A DNA stretch of 64,000 nucleotides from CAVVFX01 sp963777595 (lineage in GTDB: Bacteria > Acidobacteriota > Terriglobia > Bryobacterales > Bryobacteraceae): positions 7,920 through 71,919 of the forward strand of contig CAVZRE010000034.1 in the NCBI GenBank assembly GCA_963777595.1, written 5' to 3'. The notes below the pieces were generated by a model. That model searched no databases and had not been told where the DNA came from. It saw nothing but the letters and a program-made list of their open reading frames with translations. Of this stretch, positions 1 to 8,577 are shown one piece after another. Each line of letters starts with the position of its first letter. Position 1 is the first letter of the stretch. Both the position numbers and the translations under genes were made by a program.

Positions 1-2
1 CG

Positions 3-530
3 GCGCACAGCGGATTGCCGGTGTATATCGGGCAGAGCAATGAGAACGCGGCCCAAACCGGAACCAATCAACAGCGGCCGAACTATCTCGGCCAGATCGG
101 CAGTCTTTATACGCCGGAGGCTCCGAATGGCACAGGGGTGCAATATCTGCTGCCCGTAAGTTCGCCTAATTTTCCACTGACGCCGACGGGGGTCTATTTC
201 TCCGGTACCGGCGCCTCAAGGGTGCAGGAACTTCCGGTGCAAATAGGTAATTTGGGGCGCGATGTGGCGCGAGCGCCGGGCCAGTTGGATCTAAATATTT
301 CGGTGGGACGAGCTTTCGAACTCAGCAAGCTGAAAGAGGGGCTCAAATTCACGATTCGAATGGAGGCTTATAACGCGCTCAACCACACGAATTTCTCAGC
401 TCCGAATTCGTCGTTGTCAATCAGCGCCAATGCCGCCGGTCAGCCGTACTTTAATGCGCCCACGTACGGGCTGATCACCGGGGCAGGTCAGGCTCGTTTT
501 CTGCAACTGGTCGGCAGGTTCGATTTCTAA
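3..530 (+). CDS. TonB-dependent receptor (Oar-like), C-terminal part
   Basis: Only the last ~175 residues are present; the frame is open to the left edge of the window. The visible part is the end of an outer-membrane beta barrel: alternating strands, the phrase 'MEAYNALNHTNF' that is usual near the end of acidobacterial carboxypeptidase-regulatory/TonB receptors, and a terminal strand ending '...LVGRFDF' with the C-terminal Phe expected for insertion by the BAM machinery. Family knowledge suggests uptake of a large substrate such as a glycan or siderophore; the plug and any regulatory domain lie outside the window, so the substrate cannot be told. A stem-loop follows the stop. Confidence 0.75.
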   Translation, partial: AHSGLPVYIGQSNENAAQTGTNQQRPNYLGQIGSLYTPEAPNGTGVQYLLPVSSPNFPLTPTGVYFSGTGASRVQELPVQIGNLGRDVARAPGQLDLNISVGRAFELSKLKEGLKFTIRMEAYNALNHTNFSAPNSSLSISANAAGQPYFNAPTYGLITGAGQARFLQLVGRFDF

Positions 531-549
531 TATGGAGCGCCGAAACGGT

Positions 550-592
550 TGTTGCGCGCAACAGGCAGACCACGAAGATCAATGGTCTGCCT
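550..592 (+). terminator. Palindrome plus strong stem-loop after the TonB receptor
   Basis: Positions 563-572 (AGGCAGACCA) pair perfectly with 583-592 (TGGTCTGCCT) across a 10-base loop. Directly before it, 550-563 is a perfect 14-bp palindrome (TGTTGCGCGCAACA). No T-run follows, so it is not a classic intrinsic terminator; it may stabilise the 3' end of the receptor mRNA or be a protein-binding site before the SulP gene. Confidence 0.45.
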
Positions 593-633
593 CACGAGAT
601 GGCTATTATTAAGTCACGTCCGATCAATCGAAG

Positions 634-2307
634 TTGAGCAAACAGAAATGGCCCCGGCTGTTCTGCGGATTACGTCCGGTGGATCCGAGGCGCAGTTCCG
701 CCGATTGGCTGGCCGGAGTGCAATTGGCCGCGATGAGCGTCCCGCAAGCGCTGGGGTATGCCAGCATCGCGGGCATGCCCGCCGTGACCGGGCTGTATAC
801 GTTGTTTCTGCCACTGATCGCCTTCGCCACGTTCGGCGCATCGCGATATCTGGTGGTAGCCGCCGATTCCGCAACGGCAGCCATTCTGGCGGGGGGGATC
901 TCCCACATGGCTCCCGCGGCCAGTGCGAAATACGTGGCACTGGCTGGGATAGTGGCGATGCTGACCGCCGGCATGCTGCTGCTGGCGCGAATACTCAAAC
1001 TGGGCTTCCTGGCTGACTTCCTTTCGCGAACCGTTCTTGTCGGCTTTCTCACCGGGGTGGGGTTCCAGGTTGGAATTGCGGTGTTGGGCGATATGCTTGG
1101 CTTGGAAATTGAAGTTCACAAGACGGTAGAACAGTTAGCCGGGATCGTTCGGGGGCTGCCTCGATTGCACCTACCCTCGTTGTGCCTATCGCTTACCGTC
1201 GTCGGCGGCGTTCTAGCGCTCGATCGCCTGGCGCCGAAGTTACCCGGCGCACTTCTCGCAGTCGCCTGCGCTATGGCTGCGAGCGCCAAGTGGGATTTCG
1301 CCGGTCATGGAATCGCGACGATTGGGCCGGTTGCCGGTGGGCTTCCGCATCTGGGCTTGCCGGAAGTGAACTGGAAGGACATCGAAGCGCTGGTATCGGT
1401 GGCCGCATCGTGTTTTGTGATGATTGTGGCGCAGAGCGCGGCGACCGCCCGGGTTTACGCTCTGCGTCATCACTTGCGACCGGATGAGAACGCCGACCTA
1501 GCCGGCCTTGCGGCGGCGAATCTTGCCGCAGCCTTAAGCGGGACGTTCGTGGTGAATGGGAGTCCCACCCAGACAGCCATGGCGGAACGGTCCGGCGGCG
1601 GGAGCCAGATGACGCAGGTGGCCACAGCGGCGGTGGTTTCGCTCGTGCTCTTATTTTTGACCGGGCCAATTCAGTACCTGCCGCGCTGCGTTCTCGGCGC
1701 AATCGTGTTTCTGGTGGCCATCCGGCTCACGGACCTACGCGGTCTGCGGGCCATCCGTAAGGAGAGCCCGGGAGAATTCGCATTGGCGATCACAACCGCG
1801 GGGGTCGTGGTGTTAGTTGGCGTCGAGGAGGGCATTGTGCTCGCCATGGTGCTGTCTCTGTTGCGGGTTGTGCGCCATAGCTACCGCCCCCATACCGCGG
1901 TACTGGTGCAGGGTGAAGGCGGCATCTGGAAATTACTTCCGGTCACTTCCGGAGCGGTAACCGAGCCAGGGCTGGTGGTCTACCGTTTTGGCGCGACGCT
2001 GTTCTACGCGAATGCCGGGTTGTTCGCGGATGAAATTCGACTGCTTACGGGGCCAGGACCTTCACAGGTGCACTGGCTGGTGGTGGATGCGGGCGCGATC
2101 ACCAACGTGGACTACACAGCCGCGCACGTAGTGCGAGAGCTTCAGCAGGATCTGGCGAGCAAAAGGATCCAACTGCTCTTCGCCCACGTGCAGTCTGATC
2201 TGAAGCCGGATCTTGACCGGCATCATCTGACGGAGGTCCTCGGCCAGGATCATATTTTCGATACTCTTCACGACGCGCTGGGGGCGTATCGCCGGGCGGT
2301 TTCTTGA
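634..2307 (+). CDS. SulP family inorganic anion transporter with STAS domain
   Basis: 557 residues. The N-terminal ~400 residues are a chain of hydrophobic helices beginning with the SulP hallmark 'LAAMSVPQALGYASIAGMP' around residues 31-49 and including 'VNGSPTQTAMAERSGG' near residue 310. Residues ~440-550 form a cytoplasmic STAS domain ('LVVDAGAITNVDYTAAHVV'). The family moves sulfate, bicarbonate or other anions at the inner membrane; the substrate is not readable here. The start is a TTG at 634 because the first in-frame ATG lies inside the first membrane segment. It follows the TonB receptor by ~100 bases on the same strand, with a stem-loop between, so it probably has its own transcript. 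Confidence 0.88.
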   Translation: MSKQKWPRLFCGLRPVDPRRSSADWLAGVQLAAMSVPQALGYASIAGMPAVTGLYTLFLPLIAFATFGASRYLVVAADSATAAILAGGISHMAPAASAKYVALAGIVAMLTAGMLLLARILKLGFLADFLSRTVLVGFLTGVGFQVGIAVLGDMLGLEIEVHKTVEQLAGIVRGLPRLHLPSLCLSLTVVGGVLALDRLAPKLPGALLAVACAMAASAKWDFAGHGIATIGPVAGGLPHLGLPEVNWKDIEALVSVAASCFVMIVAQSAATARVYALRHHLRPDENADLAGLAAANLAAALSGTFVVNGSPTQTAMAERSGGGSQMTQVATAAVVSLVLLFLTGPIQYLPRCVLGAIVFLVAIRLTDLRGLRAIRKESPGEFALAITTAGVVVLVGVEEGIVLAMVLSLLRVVRHSYRPHTAVLVQGEGGIWKLLPVTSGAVTEPGLVVYRFGATLFYANAGLFADEIRLLTGPGPSQVHWLVVDAGAITNVDYTAAHVVRELQQDLASKRIQLLFAHVQSDLKPDLDRHHLTEVLGQDHIFDTLHDALGAYRRAVS

Positions 2308-2425
2308 GCGGGCGTCCAGGATCGCCGCAAGCAGGTTGCCCGGCGGCCGTATCCGTTAACAAAAGCACAACGCACAGAGCTATCCTAATCTGAAGTGAGT
2401 TGATCGCATCTACTTCGAGGATTTC

Positions 2426-4049
2426 ATGAGACGTTGCATTTGGATTCTTACCTGCATGATGGTCATGCTGTTGTTTACGGTCCGACTGTTTCCCCAAACT
2501 ACCAGCGCGCAGCCCGCGCCGGCGAAGAAGGCGGCGCCGAGGAGTACGGGGCCCGTCGCGATGACCAACCGGGATGTGATCCGGCTGCTGCAGGCGAAGC
2601 TCTCGGACGACATCATCATTGCCAAGATCAAACAGTCGAAGACACATTTCGACACGTCCGTTGATAGTCTGGTGGCCTTGCGCACGGCTGGAGCCAGCGA
2701 CCGGCTGATCACATTCATGATGGATCCCACGACGGAGGCTCCGGCGGCAGCAGCCGCGCCCAAGCCAGAAGCGGCTCCCGCGCCTGCGCCGGCGGCGCCG
2801 AAATATACTGGTCCAGCGTCCAATCGAGCGACGGGATGCGGCTCCCGACGTCACTGCTGCTGCCGTCAAGAGCGAGGTGCAGCGACCCATTATCCTCAAC
2901 TCCGCACCGGAGAATTATGGAGTGTATATCGTCTCGCAAGGCAAGATGCAGATGCTTGGCCGGATCCAGACGAAGGTGCAGGTCAGCAAGTTCAGGACGC
3001 TGCTGAAGAACTACGTCCCATTTGTGCGCAGCAAGATCGATATTAATATCCCAGGCGCGCACTCGACCAGCCGGTACGAATTGATCCGGCCGACATTTTA
3101 CGCATACTTCCCGCCAAGCCGCGATGTCAGCAAATTCAAACTTCTGCAATGCAAGATCACCGGCCAGAAATTCGACCAGCGTACGGTGGCGAATGCATCC
3201 ATCATGTTCAGCACGGAGCAGAATCAGGACGAAGTACCGATCGACATCGGCCCGGCCGGCAGCACCAAGGATCTGTATCGCATCTTCCCGCGCGAAGAGC
3301 TGCCCGCGGGCGAGTTTGCTTTTGTGGAGGGGAACTCGGGCAGCAAGTCGACATCAAATATTGAGATCATCGATGTTTACGACTTCGGCATCGACCGGAA
3401 GGAAGAGAAGATGCCTCTGAAGGAGTATCTCGACTCGCAGCCGGCAGGAACAATTTCGGATGCGTCGTTCCTGACGTGGTCGAAAGAAGATTGCCAGCGG
3501 ATCGTGGCGGATCGCGACGGCCATACGGGCTTGACCGGAAGCCTGATGGGCTGGTTCAAGATGCAGTATGCGGCGCTCGAAGTTTATTGGGCGGACGAGC
3601 AGTTCGCCAAGGCATTTTCACGGCTGGAGATGCTGGATCGTGAACTCACTCCAGAAGAGACAACGAAGCTGGCTGCGAGTCTGATCAGCAAGGATAACAG
3701 CAAGTACTATATTGTCGTTTCGGTGGGCGGGAAAATCGGCGCGGGACGTCTGATCGGCGCGAATGAGGGAGAGCGGATCATGCGGCCGTTCGATGCCACG
3801 CTGTCGAATGAGAAGGGCAAAGATATCGTCCCGGCGAAGCGGCTCGAATTTATGGGGGGCTACGCCGGGCTTTGGAAAGTGGAATTCGATCAGACCAGCA
3901 TCCGCGGGCCGTTGATGAACGACTCAGCGACCAAGAATCTGGTTTTCGAAGCGAGACTGAATCAGAATCTCGATTTTAAGGCTAAGTTCGAGATGGACCG
4001 CATTGGGAATAATGCCGGAGCGGGTCCGCGAGCGGCTCTAGTGAAATAG
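2426..4049 (+). CDS. Secreted conserved hypothetical protein, one frameshift
   Basis: Starts with a clear signal peptide (MRRCIWILTCMMVMLLFTV), then 'TNRDVIRLLQAKLSDDIIIA', a short helical repeat common in acidobacterial exported proteins, then an Ala/Pro linker, then a ~400-residue globular part. The frame changes around 2833-2835: the first frame runs on to a stop at 3046, while the second continues from 'DAAPDVTAAAVKSEVQRP' to 4049. Removing one G from the GGG there gives a continuous protein of about 540 residues. The two parts read as one known architecture (DVI-type motif, linker, C-terminal beta-rich domain), so I treat them as one gene. Function unknown. The C-terminal part alone begins in frame from about 2836. 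Confidence 0.7.
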
Positions 4050-4054
4050 CGGCT

Positions 4055-4072
4055 GACAGGCTGAAGCGTGTC
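4055..4072. repeat. Short hairpin repeat overlapping a stop codon (copy 1)
   Basis: GACAGGCT-GA-AGCGTGTC: 8-base arms with one mismatch around a two-base GA centre. Its right arm runs into the stop codon (4071-4073, complement) of the aminotransferase gene. Related copies lie at 21593-21610 and 30348-30369, both also touching a stop codon, and a degenerate one at 10649-10666. Confidence 0.55.
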
Positions 4073-5417
4073 ACACAAGGGCGAAACATGCTTCGAGGGT
4101 GTCCATGGCATGGTCGGCCTGGTCGCGCGTGATGGTCAGCGGCGGGCTGAGACGGATGGTGTTGTCGCCCGCGCCGAGAATTAACAGGCCCCGTTCGAAG
4201 GCCCTCCCGAGGATCGCGTCGCGTTCGACGGTCGCTTTTTCCTTAGTCCGCTGGTCTCGCACCAACTCGATGCCGATCATCAGTCCGAGACCGCGAACGT
4301 CACCCACGATGGGAAATCGCGAGGGCCACGAATCCATACGGGCGCGCATGTACCGGCCCATCGCAGCCGCATTCTCGATGAGTTCGCGCTCCAGGAGTTC
4401 GATCGTGGCGAGGGAAGCGGCGACCGACACCGGGTTTCCGCCGAACGTTGAGGCGTGCGCTCCGGGCGGCCAGTTCATCACTTCGGCGTTCGCGACCATG
4501 GCGCCCAGCGGCATCCCGCTGGCTATTCCTTTTGCCACTGTGAGGATTTCCGGATTGGCGTCGAAGTGCTCCGCGGCCCACATCTTTCCGGTTCGGCCCA
4601 TGCCGGACTGCACTTCGTCGAAGATCAGCAGCATCTCATGACGCCGGGCTATCGAGGCGAGTTCGTCGAAGAACTTTTGCGGAGGGACGATGTAGCCGGC
4701 TTCGCCCTGGACTGGCTCGATTACGATTGCGGCCGTTTCCCGCGCGGGCAGGATGGTCTTGAGCAACTGGTCTTCGATTGCCGTGGCGCACTCCACGCCG
4801 CAAGTATCAGGCGATTTGCCGTAAGGGCAGCGATAGCAGTAAGGATAGGGGACATGGTGCACGCCCGGCATGAATGGTCCAAAGCCGGCACGCTGTACGG
4901 GACGTCGCGACGTGAGGGCAAGCGATCCCAGGGTGCGGCCGTGGAAACAACCGAGAAAGGCGATGAACTTGTCCCGTCCCGTGTGATACCGGGCCAGTTT
5001 CAGTGCTGCTTCGACCGCTTCGGTACCGGAGTTTCCGAAGTAGACGCGGCGCGGTTGATCGCCGGGCGCCAGACGGGCCAGCGTTTCCGCGAGCTCCACC
5101 ATATTCTCGTAATAGAAATCGGTCCCGGACATGTGGATCAGGCGGGCAGCCTGCTTCTGAATCGCCTGGACCACTTGCGGATGACAATGACCGGCAGCGA
5201 CGACTGCAATGCCCGCGTTGAAATCGAGGAAGCGGTTGCCGTCGACGTCCGTGACGATTGCGCCTTCCGCGTGGTCGACGACCAGCGGATAAGGGCGCGT
5301 GTAAGAAGGGGACAGAACGCGAGCGTCGCGTTCGATGATTCGGGAGGCGCGTGGGCCGGGTAGTTCTCCCGCAATGAAAGGAAGGCCCGGGCGCACCGCA
5401 TCAATCGTGGTGAGCAT
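4071..5417 (-). CDS. Class III PLP-dependent aminotransferase (acetylornithine/4-aminobutyrate type)
   Basis: 448 residues, normal for the family. 'FGNSGTEAVEAALKLAR' (phosphate-binding loop, ~residue 125), 'FHGRTLGSLALTSR', 'IFDEVQSGMGRTG' with the cofactor-ring Asp, and 'TVAKGIASGMPLG' with the Schiff-base Lys are all present. The segment 'PYCYRCPYG...CGVEC' places it with archaeal-type broad-range omega-aminotransferases or amino-acid racemases rather than classical ArgD. Likely substrates are 4-aminobutyrate, ornithine or lysine side-chain amines; the sequence does not decide. No arginine-pathway neighbours. The start ATG is at 5417, preceded by 'AGGAGAT'. A short hairpin repeat overlaps its stop. 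Confidence 0.85.
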   Translation of the reverse strand: MLTTIDAVRPGLPFIAGELPGPRASRIIERDARVLSPSYTRPYPLVVDHAEGAIVTDVDGNRFLDFNAGIAVVAAGHCHPQVVQAIQKQAARLIHMSGTDFYYENMVELAETLARLAPGDQPRRVYFGNSGTEAVEAALKLARYHTGRDKFIAFLGCFHGRTLGSLALTSRRPVQRAGFGPFMPGVHHVPYPYCYRCPYGKSPDTCGVECATAIEDQLLKTILPARETAAIVIEPVQGEAGYIVPPQKFFDELASIARRHEMLLIFDEVQSGMGRTGKMWAAEHFDANPEILTVAKGIASGMPLGAMVANAEVMNWPPGAHASTFGGNPVSVAASLATIELLERELIENAAAMGRYMRARMDSWPSRFPIVGDVRGLGLMIGIELVRDQRTKEKATVERDAILGRAFERGLLILGAGDNTIRLSPPLTITRDQADHAMDTLEACFALV

Positions 5418-5549
5418 GAAAATCTCCTGTTGGCACGTAGGACTAAAGGTTGAGGGCCGCGTGAGAGCGGGTTAGTCGGAGCCGAAGAGACTGGGGCGGG
5501 CAGTCGATGGGAGAGCGTGTACCGCCATGCTTCCAGTGTAGCGCGTGCT

Positions 5550-5643
5550 CAGTTATCAGTCGTCAGCCGTCAGCCGTCAGTTTTCAGTTTTCAGTCGTCA
5601 GTTTTCAGTTTTCAGTCGTCAGTTAGCAGTTACCAGTTTTCAG
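5550..5643. repeat. Tandem heptamer repeat, 13 units of CAGNNNN
   Basis: From 5550 to 5640 the sequence is 13 contiguous 7-base units, each beginning CAG: CAGTTTT (5), CAGTCGT (3), CAGCCGT (2) and single variants ending TTAT, TTAG and TTAC, followed by a partial CAG. It resembles the short tandemly repeated repetitive (STRR) heptamers known from cyanobacterial intergenic regions. It lies between the aminotransferase start and the DUF4159 gene end; all neighbouring genes read leftward. Confidence 0.85.
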
Positions 5644-5667
5644 CGAAGCGGTTCTGTCTCAGCTGAT

Positions 5668-5687
5668 CTGACGACTGTAAACTGACA
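5668..5687. repeat. Inverted partner of the heptamer tract
   Basis: Read on the minus strand this stretch is CAGTTTA-CAGTCGT-CAG, two further heptamers in the opposite orientation. It can pair with 5606-5622 over 17 bases with one mismatch, giving a long stem with a ~45-base loop immediately downstream of the DUF4159 stop codon. A terminator or RNA-stability role is an inference. Confidence 0.6.
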
Positions 5688-5691
5688 ACCT

Positions 5692-6528
5692 TTAGTGCGT
5701 CATCGAATAGATGATGTAGTTGAGTCCGTAGCGGTAGGCGAGGGTGGTCATGGCCTCGGGGTATTCCGGGACGTCGGCGAACTCCCAGGCGTCCCCTACA
5801 TCAGTGTCGTAGTTGATAGCCACCACCATACGATGTTTGTCGTCAAACATGGCGCGCCAGGCAGGCGCCGTCCCGACGGGTTGCTGCACTACGACTCCGC
5901 CGGCAGCCGATCTGCGCAGATGCCGGGAGCCGGGTATGAAGGTGCGGTCCTTTTCCTGGATGTCATAGAGCACGTGCATCACGGAATCGGCCTCGGAGAT
6001 GTCGTTGATGCCGTGTTGCGGCAGGACGCGATTCATGGTCTCCTTGAAAACTTGCCACTGCTCGTCGCCCCACATGTCATCCACCACCAGGAAACCTCCC
6101 CGCAACAGGTATTCGCGCAGGCGGGACGTCTCGGCGTCGGACAAGCCCCACCAGCCGGTTTGAGTCGCGTAGACCCAGGGATTATCGAACAGCCGGTCAT
6201 CGGTCAATCGCATATGGAGCGGCTCGCCGGTATCGATCCTGGTGAGCCGCTCGATTCCGGTCGTGAAATGATCGTCAGCCTCGGGCCAATCGACGAGCCA
6301 CCAGCCGTCTCCGGTCCCGGATCGTGAAGCGAAGCCGAAGCCGCGGTGGTATTGGGGAAGGTCAGTGTATTCCAACCGGATGAAATGGAAGTCGGCCTTC
6401 GCCGGAAAGGTGGGACGCGGACCGCTCTCCTCGTGCTGACCGATCCCGTACCGTTGGGCCATCCCTGCGACGGTGAGCAATAATAGCGCCGCCCAGATGC
6501 AGCCGAGTTGGCTCGAGAAACTCAACAC
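5692..6528 (-). CDS. DUF4159 domain protein, exported
   Basis: 278 residues. N-terminal signal peptide (hydrophobic run to 'GMAQ', ~residue 25), then a DUF4159 domain: 'FHFIRLEYTDLPQYH', 'WLVDWPEADDHFTTGIERL', 'LREYLLRGGFLVVDDMWG' and C-terminal 'YRYGLNYIIYSMTH' are typical. The domain is common in acidobacteria and planctomycetes; its fold resembles glutamine-amidotransferase/ThuA-like proteins, but its reaction is unknown. GTG start at 6528. The GH101-like hydrolase ends 75 bases upstream on the same strand, so the two may be cotranscribed. Confidence 0.8.
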   Translation of the reverse strand: MLSFSSQLGCIWAALLLLTVAGMAQRYGIGQHEESGPRPTFPAKADFHFIRLEYTDLPQYHRGFGFASRSGTGDGWWLVDWPEADDHFTTGIERLTRIDTGEPLHMRLTDDRLFDNPWVYATQTGWWGLSDAETSRLREYLLRGGFLVVDDMWGDEQWQVFKETMNRVLPQHGINDISEADSVMHVLYDIQEKDRTFIPGSRHLRRSAAGGVVVQQPVGTAPAWRAMFDDKHRMVVAINYDTDVGDAWEFADVPEYPEAMTTLAYRYGLNYIIYSMTH

Positions 6529-6603
6529 CCCCAGAGTACACGGAATTGGCCAGACTCGGATGGCAGCGATTGCTGCGCCCGCGCGCGGACGGCGATGGTT
6601 ATA

Positions 6604-8428
6604 CTATTGCCGGACACTCGAATGCGTCGGACCTACCGTCCGCCCATCCGGGAGACGATACGCTGCGTCCCCAAAGTTCACAACCACTTCCGTGCCGGAC
6701 TTCCAGCGCGTCCGCTGGACCGCATGATCCGGAGTCAGAAACTCGTGACTGAGCATTTCGTCATAACCTAACTGTCGCGCCAACGGGCAAATCTGTTTGT
6801 AACTCGCGACGAAGTGATCTTTCTCCCGCTGCCAGGTGGCTTTATCGAACATGAACATTGGGGGCGTGGCATACAGGGTGTTGAAGAGATCGCGGCGATC
6901 CCAGACTTCCGGCGCCTTGTTGTTGTAGTCGCCCCAGTACCACTGCGCCACTACGCAATCGTGATAGACGAGTTCCCAGAGGGGGATGCGATAGAAATGC
7001 CCCACCTGGAACTTGAGGAAGTCGGGAGTCGGCGGCTTGTACTTCTGCGTGTCGCGACCGGCATCGGGCAAGCGATACGGTCCGAGGCTCAGCATGCCCT
7101 CGTAGTAGTCGACGTAAGGGACGGATGGGTCGATGCCGGTCTCGGTGCCGACTACGAGCTTGTTGTCGCGCGAGCAGAATTCGAGCAGCTTCATCTTGTA
7201 CGCGCGGTCCTGGGAACGGGTCAGCGGATGAACTGGGCTGTAGTCTTCGCGGAACGGGGACGCTGTGGTGGTATCGATGAACCTGCACTTGTAGGCGTGC
7301 GTCTTCAGTTCCGCCGGGATAGTGATCTTTGCTCGCTCCAATCCTCGCTCGGAGTTAATGACTCCGCCCTCGAAAATGGTTTGCGTGCCGTCGGGATTCT
7401 TCTGGTGATGAGCCCAGCCCTTCAGGAATTCGCCGTTCGGCAGCAGCACCAGATCGTCAGGCCAGCCCGCTTTGGTGAGTCCTTTCGGCGCGCCGGGCGG
7501 AAAGACATCCTGATAGATGTCGTAGCGGCTGGTGAGGTAGCCGAGTTGGTTGATCTCGTCGAGTTGTTTCGGTTCGCCGCCGCGTGACCAGAGGACGCGA
7601 TCCATGCCGAGCGACTTCATCTCCTTAGTGAGCTCGACGTTATTCATGTCCCAATTCCAGACATTGACCGCGCCGATCAGCAGATCGACGTTGGGATTCT
7701 CGCGGCGTTTATCGGCCAGAGTTTTGAAGAGTCCGGTCGCTTTGGCGTAATCCCGGTAACGCTTGGCTTGCGCGACGTACCCGCCGTGGTTGAAAAACGC
7801 GTAGCGAATCTTGCGATCGTAGGAGAATTCGCCGCGCGAGGACTCCCATAGCGGCCGGATGTAGAGATCGGAGCCACCTTGCCGCGTGATATCGATCTGG
7901 GCGTCGTCGGGCGTCTCGATGATGGCCATGTAGCTCTCGCCCGATTGGAGGTCCGTCGCGCCAAACCACGGCATGCAGATTCCGTGTCCGCTGTAGGTCT
8001 GCAGCCGGCGGTTGGTGATGCCGGCGATCGTCCACGGGATAGAGAATGCCTTCGTTCATGGGAACGACGAGGCCAGTGCCTCTCCCCGTGACAAACGGAA
8101 ACGGATAACCGGCAAAGCCCTTGAGAGGTCCCGCGCCGGAGAGTAGTACTTCCATTTCCGGTTTGTTCCCGGACAAAGTGACCTGCGCGGTGAGGTCGAG
8201 GTTGTTCGAGGCATCGTGCAGAGTCAGCCGGATTTCACGCGCCTCGACCCGCGACTTACTCACCGTCCACGAACCTACAATTTTCTGTGTCCACTCGTGC
8301 TGGGTCCGGAGGTCAGTTACGGTGAATGCGCCGGTATGTTCGTCCAGGCGGACGCGGATGAATTGGTTGGATGCGTAAGGAGCGGCAGCGGCCGATACGC
8401 AGAATGCGAAAGCTAATAATAACCGCAT
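6604..8428 (-). CDS. Exported glycoside hydrolase-like protein (GH101/DUF5696-like), one frameshift
   Basis: The protein starts at ATG 8428 with a signal peptide (MRLLLAFAFCVSAAAA), has a beta-sandwich N-terminal domain (~residues 20-150) and a TIM-barrel-like catalytic part ('LIGAVNVWNWDMNNVELTKE', 'LVVGTETGIDPSVPYVDYY', 'IPLWELVYHDCVVAQWYWGD'). The frame shifts at about 8027 ('GILYPVDD' to 'AGITNRRLQTYSGHGICMP'); removing one base restores a 607-residue protein. General architecture (galactose-mutarotase-like domain, then barrel with conserved Asp/Glu) resembles GH101 endo-alpha-N-acetylgalactosaminidase relatives and DUF5696 proteins. The substrate is unknown and the family assignment is tentative. 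It is divergent from the DUF4139 gene across a 149-base gap. Confidence 0.55.
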
Positions 8429-8577
8429 ATCCTGCACACCACGATATACCGGCACATTCGGGCGGTTTGCATGCGGTGTGGTGGAACTTGCCCACGCGTG
8501 TCGGTGCTGCCACTCCCAAAACACGAGTCGAGGCGACGCTTGCATTTGTCAATATGATTGGCAGTTCAGGTGCATCG

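Noticed and set aside
549..1016. Plus-strand open frame of 155 codons ahead of the SulP gene
   Set aside because: It overlaps the SulP coding region in another frame and translates to Arg-rich sequence typical of shadow frames in GC-rich DNA.
5550..5687. Possible CRISPR array
   Set aside because: Units are 7 bases with no unique spacers of 30 or so bases and no cas genes in the window; it is a short tandem repeat.
6814..7587. Long plus-strand open frame inside the GH101-like gene
   Set aside because: It is antisense to conserved coding sequence and has no independent signals; long antisense frames are common at this GC content.
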